From NCBI GenBank assembly GCA_021735645.1, contig JAIPGP010000010.1, forward strand, positions 1 through 60,244: DNA of 60,244 bases. Reading direction: 5' to 3'. The notes beneath the pieces were generated by a model. The model had not been told where the DNA came from. It worked only from the letters and a program-made list of their open reading frames with translations, and searched no databases. This DNA is from Candidatus Cloacimonadota bacterium (GTDB lineage Bacteria; Cloacimonadota; Cloacimonadia; Cloacimonadales; TCS61). Both the position numbers and the translations under genes were made by a program. How positions within the stretch are numbered: position 1 is the first letter of the stretch; each line of letters starts with the position of its first letter. Shown in pieces: positions 7,378-17,300 of this stretch.

Positions 7378-9204
7378 TTAGAATCTTATGCCAATTCCAA
7401 AGTAGGGCTTGAATCCTTCTAAATAGGGTACTGGTGGCAAATCATCTCCAATAATTGGCTCGGGTTTATTTGCCCCTTCAGTTTCCCAGGCATTAGCAGC
7501 AGATTTATCATACCAGTAATAATCGTTTCCATCAATACAAAAATAAAGAAATCCTGCTCTCAGCATAATAAAGGCTCTGCCACCAATATGATGCTCATAC
7601 GTACAGGATAAATCAACCGGTGCCCATTGCCAGGGATGTTCCAATGTCCTGTTTCCTTCTGAATCAAAATCAAGTGAGCAATAAGTAATTTTCTGAGATT
7701 GATATGTATAAGTATTCTCAAAACTCGTCCAGGCGAGTTTTAATCCTGCATCACACTCAATATGGAGTCTTGCCCTATAATTCTCCGAATGAAATATCAT
7801 ACCTCCATTAAATGAAACCAGATCTATCCAACCGTCAAGTTTACTACCAGTTGCAATAGAAATATTCCCAAGTACACTCACACCACCTGTTAATGCTATT
7901 TTTGATTCACCCATGAAACTAATTTTTGCTAAAAGAGGGATTTGTATAAAATAGAAGTCTTCTCCTGAACCTATTCTCAATGTAGTATTCGATTTAAGGG
8001 AATCTGGAAAAGTAAATCCCAGAGCAGCTTCACCAATCAATAAAGCTCCGTCATTATCTTTATATATAAAATCGCGGAAAGCCATCTGCTCATTACGTTT
8101 TCTTTCCAGAAAAACCCGGTAATCTGATTCCAGATAGAGGAATTTAACTTCGTCATTGCTGCCATAAGTTACATCTATTGTTTTTGATTTAGCTAAACAA
8201 TCCGGATTGTCTGCCTTTATTTTATATGATCCTGTTAATAATTGCAGCTTTTCAATATTTTTCCCGTTATAGACAGATTCTTTTGTGTCCAGGTCAACGA
8301 TTTCATATTTTGTTTTACTATTATTACTGGAAAGAGAAATACTGCCATACTGGGCGGGTAAAACTGCCTCGATATTCACACTTTCACCACATATTATCTC
8401 AATTGGCTCCTGATAGATGCCATAGGAATTTATATGATTACCAGATTTTTGCACTTTAATATTATAATTCCCGGCATCAAGTCCGGAATTGGCACCCGTC
8501 AGATATAAAGGAGTCACTCCTTTTTCCCTGCCATTGATCAATACTATACAGCCAGAGGGCTCAGAGGTCACACTTAAATCGCCGAATAGAGGTGATAGCT
8601 CTATCTTCAGGCTGTTTTTCTCATCTTTTTCTATTACTATCACTGTATCGACCGTTTCATAACGGTATTTCGCCAGAGATATCAAATAATTACCAGCCTT
8701 GAAATCTTTCAGGGAGAAGGGAGTTTTTTCTTGAAAAGTGGATATGCCGTCAATTGAGATATCTGCTCCCTCGGGATCACTTATGATTGAGAAATCTCCC
8801 TTGCCTTCAAATTTATAAACAGGGTCATTCTTAAATTCCTCACTGCCGAATAATTGCAGAACATATACTTTTCCACTTGCCAGCATCAGATTAAATTTAT
8901 ATTTGATAGGCAGGTATTTTTCTGTAGTAAGAGTGACGGATTGTTCATGCCGGCTGATATAAAAATAATAGATGTTTTCAGCTTTTTTCTCGCGTTTGAA
9001 AACCTCTACATCTGCCAGGTGAACTTCACTGCTTAAATTGTGCTCTATACGTATCAGAGCACAATTATCTCCATTAGCATCAAGCACCGGATATACTGTC
9101 CCGTGAAAATCCTGATTATCAATTTCAAAAGATATTACTTCCAGGCTTTGAGCATAAAGAAATCCAAGACAGAGAAATAAAATACAATGTAACACTTTAA
9201 TCAT
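7378..9204 (-). CDS. PEGA-domain protein with C-terminal barrel-like region (copy 2)
   Basis: A 608-residue exported protein. It has a signal peptide (residues 1-18), an N-terminal beta domain (about 20-130), PEGA-type repeats at about 134-205 ('GDFSIISDPEGADISIDG') and 206-285 ('LSVTSEPSGCIVLINGREKG'), another Ig-like segment to about 350, a charged linker (ERKRNEQMAFRDFIYKD), then about 210 residues of alternating beta strands. The chain ends in Phe (GIGIRF), as outer-membrane barrels do. PEGA domains are known from surface proteins. It is probably cell-envelope located with its barrel in the outer membrane. It follows its paralog by 15 bp with GGAG in the gap and is likely cotranscribed with it. 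Function unknown. Confidence 0.85.
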   Translation of the reverse strand: MIKVLHCILFLCLGFLYAQSLEVISFEIDNQDFHGTVYPVLDANGDNCALIRIEHNLSSEVHLADVEVFKREKKAENIYYFYISRHEQSVTLTTEKYLPIKYKFNLMLASGKVYVLQLFGSEEFKNDPVYKFEGKGDFSIISDPEGADISIDGISTFQEKTPFSLKDFKAGNYLISLAKYRYETVDTVIVIEKDEKNSLKIELSPLFGDLSVTSEPSGCIVLINGREKGVTPLYLTGANSGLDAGNYNIKVQKSGNHINSYGIYQEPIEIICGESVNIEAVLPAQYGSISLSSNNSKTKYEIVDLDTKESVYNGKNIEKLQLLTGSYKIKADNPDCLAKSKTIDVTYGSNDEVKFLYLESDYRVFLERKRNEQMAFRDFIYKDNDGALLIGEAALGFTFPDSLKSNTTLRIGSGEDFYFIQIPLLAKISFMGESKIALTGGVSVLGNISIATGSKLDGWIDLVSFNGGMIFHSENYRARLHIECDAGLKLAWTSFENTYTYQSQKITYCSLDFDSEGNRTLEHPWQWAPVDLSCTYEHHIGGRAFIMLRAGFLYFCIDGNDYYWYDKSAANAWETEGANKPEPIIGDDLPPVPYLEGFKPYFGIGIRF

Positions 9205-9219
9205 AAATATTGCTCCTTA

Positions 9220-11046
9220 TTAGAACCTTATACCTATACCAAAGTATGGTTTGAATCCTTCTAAATAGGGCTCTGGTGGCAAATTATCTCCAATTATTGG
9301 CTCGGGTTTATCTGCTCCTTCAGATTCCCAGGCTTTAACAGCGGATTTATTGTACCAGTGATAATCGGTTCCAACAATACAAAAATAAAGAAGCCCTGCT
9401 CTCAGCATAAAAAAGGAACTGCCACCAATATAATGCTCATAAGTGCAGGATAAATCAACCGGTGCCCATTGCAAGGGATATTCCAATGTCCTGTTTCCTT
9501 CTGAATCAAAATTAAGTGAGCCATAAGTAATTTTCTGAGATTGATATGTATAAGTATCCTCAAAACTCGTCCAGGCTGCTTTTAATCCTGCATCACATTC
9601 AAGATGGAGTCTTGCCCTATAATTCTCCGAATGAAATATCATACCTCCATTAAATGAAACCAGATCTATCCAACCGTCAAGTTTACTACCAGTTGCTAGA
9701 GCAATATTACCAATGAGACTTATTCCATAAGTGATTGCCGTCTTCTCACCATTAAAAAATGTTAGCCTGGCTAATAAAGGAATCTGCATGAAGGTAAGAT
9801 CATCACCTGTTGCAAAGCGGAGAGTAGTTGTTGCTTTCACAGAATCAGATGCAATAAATCCCAGTATTGATTCATAAATCTGCATAGCTCCAAGATTATC
9901 TTTATAAATAAAATCGCGGAAAGCCATCTGCTCATTACGTTTCCTTTCCCGAAAAACCCTATAATCTGATTCCAGATAGCGGAATATAGCTTCTTCACTG
10001 CTGCCATAAGTTACATCTATTGTTTTTGATTTAGGTAAACATTCGGGATTGTCTGCCTTTATCTTATATGACCCTGTTAATAATTGCAACTTCTCAATAT
10101 TTTTCCCTTTATAGACAGATTCTTTTGTGTCCTGGTCAATGACTTCATATTCTGTTTTAATATTATTACTGGAAAGAGAAATACTGCCATACTGGGCAGG
10201 TAAAACTGCCTCGATATTCACACTTTCACCACATATTATCTCAATTGTCTCCTGATATATGCCGTAAGAATTTATATGATTACCGGATTTTTGCACTTTA
10301 ATATTATAATTCCCGGCATCAAGTCCGGAATTGGCACCCGTCAGATATAAAGGAGTCACTCCTTTTTCCCTGCCATTGATCAATACTGTACAGCCGGAAG
10401 GTTCAGAACTAACACTCAAATTACCAAAAAGAGGTTTCAGTACGATAGTCAGGTTTTTCTTCTCATCTTTTTCTATTACTATCATAGTATCAACAGTTTC
10501 ATAACGGTATTTTGCCAGAGATATCTTATATATCCCGGCATTGAAATCTTTAAAGGAATATGGTGTCTTTTCCTCAAAACTGGGTATCCCATCTATACTG
10601 ATATCAGCTGAATCAGGTTCACTACTTAAACTAAAATCTCCTTTACCCTCAAATTGATAGTTCACTTCATTCTTAAATTCCTCACTGCCATATAATTGCA
10701 AAACATATACTTTTTCTTGCGCCAGCATCTGCTTGAATTTAAATTTGATAGGCAGATACTTTTCCGCAGTGATTGTGATTGATTGTTCATGTTTACTGAT
10801 ATAAAAATAGAGGATATTATCCGTTTTCTTTTCCCGCTTATACACTTCCACATCGGTGAGATACACTTCTCCACTAATATTATGTTCTATTCTCACTAAG
10901 GCACAATTATCTCCATTAGCATCCAGTACCGGATACACTGTACCATGAAGATCATGTTTATCAATCTCAAAAGATTTCACTTCCATACCTTGACCGAAAA
11001 CTGATGCTAAACTAATTATCAAAAAAAAACATAATAAATACTTCAT
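9220..11046 (-). CDS. PEGA-domain protein with C-terminal barrel-like region (copy 1)
   Basis: A 608-residue paralog with the same layout as the gene just downstream: signal peptide (MKYLLCFFLIISLASVFG), N-terminal beta domain, PEGA-type repeats near 134-285 (INGREKGVTPLYLTG is shared exactly), and a beta-rich C-terminal region ending in GIGIRF. It is the first gene of the pair, with GGGAGG upstream of ATG 11046 and a TTGACA on the minus strand at 11094-11099 as a possible -35 without a clear -10. Identity to the copy is patchy: about 95% at DNA level in some blocks and much lower in others (about residues 390-450). Exact role unknown; an envelope protein is most likely. Confidence 0.85.
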   Translation of the reverse strand: MKYLLCFFLIISLASVFGQGMEVKSFEIDKHDLHGTVYPVLDANGDNCALVRIEHNISGEVYLTDVEVYKREKKTDNILYFYISKHEQSITITAEKYLPIKFKFKQMLAQEKVYVLQLYGSEEFKNEVNYQFEGKGDFSLSSEPDSADISIDGIPSFEEKTPYSFKDFNAGIYKISLAKYRYETVDTMIVIEKDEKKNLTIVLKPLFGNLSVSSEPSGCTVLINGREKGVTPLYLTGANSGLDAGNYNIKVQKSGNHINSYGIYQETIEIICGESVNIEAVLPAQYGSISLSSNNIKTEYEVIDQDTKESVYKGKNIEKLQLLTGSYKIKADNPECLPKSKTIDVTYGSSEEAIFRYLESDYRVFRERKRNEQMAFRDFIYKDNLGAMQIYESILGFIASDSVKATTTLRFATGDDLTFMQIPLLARLTFFNGEKTAITYGISLIGNIALATGSKLDGWIDLVSFNGGMIFHSENYRARLHLECDAGLKAAWTSFEDTYTYQSQKITYGSLNFDSEGNRTLEYPLQWAPVDLSCTYEHYIGGSSFFMLRAGLLYFCIVGTDYHWYNKSAVKAWESEGADKPEPIIGDNLPPEPYLEGFKPYFGIGIRF

Positions 11047-11262
11047 AAAATATCGACCCTCCCTTATACAAATATTTTATTTTTATTATGTTCTGTCAAT
11101 CATTGAATATGTGTTTCCAAGATTTAGTTTATTTTCGCACAAGTCATTTTCAACTTCTATAATTGTGAAACACTCACTGATATTATTCATTAGTCAGGGA
11201 TAAGTTCAGCGTGATAAAGGTGCAAGTGTCTGGGGATTGACAAAATATCACAGGCAGAATTT

Positions 11263-11300
11263 AAAAAAAAAGCAGGGGGCAGGTAGTATCTGCCCCCTGC
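11263..11300 (-). terminator. Rho-independent terminator of the 2547-residue protein gene
   Basis: On the minus strand GCAGGGGGCAG pairs with CTGCCCCCTGC (11-bp perfect stem, 7-nt loop), followed by a run of nine U. It lies about 30 bp after the stop at 11329. Confidence 0.9.
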
Positions 11301-11328
11301 AGTCCATTCAAAGGAGAGACGGACTAAG

Positions 11329-14300
11329 TTATTTCAAAAGGACTACCTTCTGTGTACTATTTGCTGAATCAGTATGGAAATTCAGGAAGTAAATACCTGA
11401 AGGAGTGTCTTGTGCGTTCCAGCTAATAGTATGGTTTCCGGCTGCTAATTCATCATTGTGAATAACAGCTACTTTCTGTCCTTTGAGGTTATAAACAGTT
11501 ATCTTCACATTCTCTGTCTGGCAGAGACTGAATTTAATATTTGTAACCGGATTGAATGGATTAGGATAAATAGCATTCAGAGAAGTTACTTCCGGTAACT
11601 CGTCTATATGAACGGTAAAGTCTATTTCATTAACTGTACCACTGATCTCAGTACCTATCAAATTCACAGCGTCAGTAAGACTGATGCGGCAAATTTCACC
11701 ATTGATTGGCAGAGCAGAAGCCAGAGCCATCTTGCTGCCATTAACACAGGTGAGAGCATCTTCATTATTGAAGACTATTTCTCTGTTTGAAAGGCCCATA
11801 TTGAGATCAAGCAGGAAGGAATGCAGTTCGCCCTGAGCAGTGATGATCAACTCATTGCCTGCCTGAGAGATAGCAAGTTCTGCTATAGGACGTTCATGAA
11901 CTTCACGTGCTTCTACCGGGAAGATATCAATCATACCAACACTGTATTGCAGCACCAGAGCAGCATCATAGGCATCCACATACTGGTCACCAGAAACGTT
12001 TCCGGCAATCATCTGCCATGTCCAGGGAAGTGGAGCTCCTACCGGGTTCATTCCTACAGTGTATTGCAGCAGATTAGCAGCATCAAAAGCATCTACAACA
12101 TTATCGCCAGTAACATCACCATAAAGATAGCTATCCCAGGTACAGGTGAAAACAATTGTACTGATAGGTGATTCATATCCTGAGGTGTAATAAGTGCTTA
12201 CGCCGACAGTGTAATCTTCACCATTGATTAAGCCTGGAATGGTTGTAAGATCGTAGAAGTAATCAGTGGTTTGTCCAACATAGCCATCATCAATATAAAT
12301 ATTGAAGTATTCCAGTGGTCTCATGCCACCCAGAAGATAATCAATGGAAGCTGAAGTATAATCTGCTACAGTATCTACATCATCCATAAGTCCAGGCCAG
12401 TTTGCGCAGGTAAAGATGGCATTAGTAGTCTGAATTCCGATATTATTACCGCTATAAGTAGTATATGATGATCCCATGGCATTTGGAGTAAGATAATCTA
12501 CATAAATACCTTCACGTACAGTTGTGTATATATCCTGCAGAGAAAGAGTCATTCCGGCTGTGCAGCCAGCACCATCAACAACTATAGGAGTTCCTGAAAC
12601 TGTAACCATATCCTGGTTAGCAGAGGCTAAACCTAAGTAATCATAGGGGAACTGACCTGCAGTGAATGCTCCAGCGGCTGAATAGCGATCCCAGAGATAA
12701 TCAAAGGCATTAAGGATCAGGTGTCCACCACCATCAAGATAAGTAGCCAAAGCTGCTTCGTCATTGATAGTTAAGGTATTGCCTCCTGTCCACTGTTCTC
12801 CGCATTCCCAGATAACCAGATCATAATCAGACATAAAGGCTGCATCCGGTCCATCTTCTGGAGCTAATTCAATTTCATAATAGTCCCAGGTTGAGCCGTA
12901 AGCATTGAGGATGATTTCATAGTAGGGATAAGTGTCTGTGTGACCAATATCAATACTGCCATCATCGTCTACAAACAGGATACTTCCTGTAGGTCCACCA
13001 CCAATACCTAAATCCCAGGTGAGCATACCATCTTCATCAACTGCCAGATCGATTGGCTGATAAAGTATTTCTATCAGCATACCTGCGTAGGTTTCAAATG
13101 TTTCCACAATATCAATGTTATCTTCCAGGTCAGTGTAATTTTCCAGACTGGCTGTTAGATTATAATTACCCTTCCAGACATTGGTAAATGTACATTCACC
13201 AAATGCATTGGTAGTAGCCATATATTCTGGATAATTACCTTCAGGGTCTGGTACTGTTGCTTCCAGAGTTACTTCTGCACCAGCAGGAATTACTCCACCG
13301 TTTGTGGTAAGAGTTACATCCAGGGTGGCATACATGTTTTTGCCTATCCAGTTACTAAAGGCGGGACCAGACATGTTGTCATTGGTATATACAGAGCGCA
13401 CAGCATAAACATAAATGTAGCCGTCCATATAGTCAACCCAGTCCATATCTGTATAGAAAGTATCTGGGATAACGGCTGTATTTACCTGATTCCACATTTC
13501 GTAGTTTGCTTCATCTCCCCATTCTCCAACAAAGACGTTATAGCCTACCAGTTCACGGTCGCGACTGTTATTCACATTGCTGAGTTGGCTGAAAGGATTG
13601 GAATTATGGACAGGAATATAACTGGCATTACCGACAGTCATTTTACCCTGAGGCATGATATAAGCATGTTCTGTAATTGATCCGTCAGGTACGGGAGCAT
13701 TGCTCAAATTCACAATTGGATTATCATGACTAATTGTGAATTCACGTCCGGTTGGTCCCTCAACAGTGGCTCTAATCATGAAGTCCTGATATCCAGAGAT
13801 AACCCAAGGTGTTCCGGCTGATACAGTGTGTTCATAGCTTCTGTTCACAACAGGTAATGTTTCATCTATTGCTACTGGGGCACAGTCTGGATATGCTCCA
13901 CCCTGAGCATATCCCAGGAAGAATTCAGTACCAGAAACAGGTATTGGAGTATCAAATACGAATGGTACCCAGTTATAATCAGTGGGAGTAACTACAACGC
14001 TGCCTAAAACTTCACCAGGAAGTCCTGTACCGGCATCATAAGCCCAAACATAGATTGTGAAAGGAGTGAGAATATTACCAGCAGGCCAGGTGCCATTATA
14101 AATGTTCATACTTCCGCCTGTAACCATACAAGGTCCACCCTGAGCAGTAAACCATACAGCTCTTTCTTCACCTTCAAGGTACCAGGCAGTTGCATTCTCA
14201 AATACATCATCATCATAAATGATTTCATATTCAGGATAAGCACCGGGCGTATTCCAGATAAGGTCACATTCTGTGTCTTCCTGATTAACTGTTGCCAGTA

Positions 14301-17300
14301 CTCCGCTGGGAGGATTGATCATTTCCAAAAGGATGATCAAGGGATAATTAATATCTTCGCCGCCAACGGCTACTTCTTCACTCCAGCTCTGATAGCCTTC
14401 ATAAGAAACAGTTATTGTATAGGTCATATTTCCGTTAACATCTTCCAGCAGGAAGTTTCCAGCAGCATCACTTAGAGCTTCCCAGAGGAACATATCATTT
14501 TCCAAAGTTACCATTGCTCCAGCCAGTGGTTCTGTATCTGGAGTATCTGATTTTGTAACAAATCCAGTAATATCTACTGGATAAACATCTACCATTACTT
14601 CTACTATCTCTGATTCTCCGGTTGTGTATAATGCGCCTACACCATAAGTATAGGTTGCATTAGCCAGATCAAAATCATAATATTCCTCTACATCAACATT
14701 ATCAATCAATGCGCCATCTCTATAAATGTTATAGGATTCAAGTATTCTTTCATCTCTATCTAAAGGTGCTCCCACACGCACATCATCTATTGCCCAGCCG
14801 GGATAACCATTCACGGAACTGTCAGAACCAAAGTGGAACATGAACATGGCGTCTTCACCTTCATACATGGTGAGGTCAAAAGTAGCAAATAGCCATGCAC
14901 CAGAAGTAGCACTATAGCATGGTTCTCCGGGTATTCCGGAATTAGATGTGGTTGCAGCATCCTCAGGATAACCACCATCAGGTGTGATAATTTGCCATGT
15001 AGCTCCGCCATCAATAGAAATCTTCACATTTCCACCGTCGTAGTAACTTTCTGTGCTGTAATTATGCCAGAAACTAAGCTGACCTTCTCCAGGAATTGGT
15101 AATTCAGGACTAACTAACTGCCAGTTTGCACTATTAGCATAGTTACCTGCAGTATTAGTTACCCATGTATAAGCTCCTGAATAAACGCCCAAGGTAGCAT
15201 CTACACCCCACATCCAGCCTGTTCCAGCATTCGAGATGAATTCACCATCATCAGCTTCAAAATCAAAGAATGCTTCACCAGAAGGAGCGTTCCACCAGAG
15301 ATGAACGTCAGCTCCGGTTACATCATAATCCAGACCAGAAATCGGATTTGTCTCTTCTGTCATCGTTACATCAAGTGTATAAGGAGCAAAGATGGGGATC
15401 ATTTCCAGTTCATAAGTCTGCATGTTATCCATGGTAACTCTGATATTGTAGTTTCCTTTCCAGATCATGGGGAAGAAAGCATCCCCGTTGGCATCAGTGA
15501 TTATTTCATATTGATTCAATACACCGTCTGGATCAGGATCTTGACAGGTTAGTTTCACTTCAGCACCTTCTACCGGATTTGTAAAGAAGTCGGTTACACT
15601 CACGTCAGCTGTTGTATAATAGTCTTTGGCGACCCAGTTACTAAAAGCGGGATCAGAAAGAACACTATTTGTATAAACTCCTTTTACTGCATATTCATAT
15701 ACGCCATAAGGATTGTTTACCCAACCCATATCGGTATAGAAGGTTTCCATAACACCTTCTCCAACCATGGTCCACAAGTCTTCATTTCCTTCATCTTCCA
15801 GCAGTAGACTATATACATTATAGCTTTCCAGAAGTCTTTGTGTAGTACGTGGTGCCAGTGATACTACTGGACGGAAATTGACATTGCCTTCACCAACCAC
15901 TTCTCTGCCAGGCATGCCAACAAATACATCGTCTATATACCAGCCACGGTAGTTTATCGAGCTGTCAGAGCCAAAGTGGAATTTGAACATTACGTCTTCA
16001 CCCTGATATGCTCCAATTTCAAAGGTTGCCAGTGACCAGGTCTGGGTATAGCCATTATAGCATACTTCTCCACCGAGTCCTACTGCGGTTCCCGGGTAGC
16101 CACCTACAGGATTAATAATTGTCCAGCTTGTTCCACCATCAGTAGAAATTTTCACATTTCCACCATCCCAGGATGATTCAATATCTACCCAGTGCCAGAA
16201 AGTAAGCACCGCGTCATCTGTGGGAATATTCATCTCTGGAGTAACCAGTGAAAAATTAGCACTACTGGGATAATCTGCACCTAAAACTGTTCCCCAGACA
16301 TTTGTACCGCTGTATGCTCCAGCCTCGGCATCAGTTCCCCAGGCCCAACCGGTATCTGGAATAAAATCACCATTATCATTTTCAAAATCCCAGAAATTGG
16401 CTGCACTTGGATCTGGGGCTTCCCAAACTACTTCTACTTCTGTATCTTCTACATTCTGAGTAGCGACTACATTGAAGGGCGGGAAAGCGACTTCATTAAC
16501 GATCACATCTCCCAGATCTGTATTACCTGCGCCTATTACTGCTTCACCTACCAGCACTTCATAGCCTTCGGCTACAACTGTCATTACATAGGTATTAGAG
16601 TTATACACTGAATCAAACAGGAAATATCCATCAGCATCTGTGATTGCTTCATGCACACCCATGCCGTCAAGTGTCACTTCTGCTCCTGCCAGACCAATGT
16701 CTGGATAATCAGAACCAACTACGCGACCAGTAACTTCTACTTCCAATACTGGAGTCAGGTAGAAATCCTGCTCTGTGGTTTCATCTGCTACGATTACTAC
16801 TGTTTCCACATCTTCACTATGAGCAAACAATGTAGCATGAGCTTCATAGGTTCCTTCAAAGAGTCCTGGGAAGTTGTAATATCCGTTAGCATCTGTGAAA
16901 GTATTGATTCTCTGCTCTACCAAATCGATCAACACACCTTCAAGCGGCTCATTTGTTACTTGATTATAAGCATAACCTTCCAGAGAACCTAAGCCTTCGA
17001 TATTGATGAACATCATTGTATTAGGATGGCTGCTCACTGCGGTCATTGTGGCTGGTGGATTATAGGGATCATAATCTACAGTATCACTATAAATATAGAG
17101 AGTGCGACTAGCATATTGTGTATCTGTATAATAGAAAACGTCATTGTAGTTCCAATATACTGTATCCATTACTCTTTCCACAAATATGATTACATTTGCT
17201 CCTTCATAGATAAATGGTTCATCAAAACCGACCATTATTTCATTTATTCCAGTCGGGAAATCAAGGGTGCCACTGAATACCTGCTGCATGTTGGTTGCTG

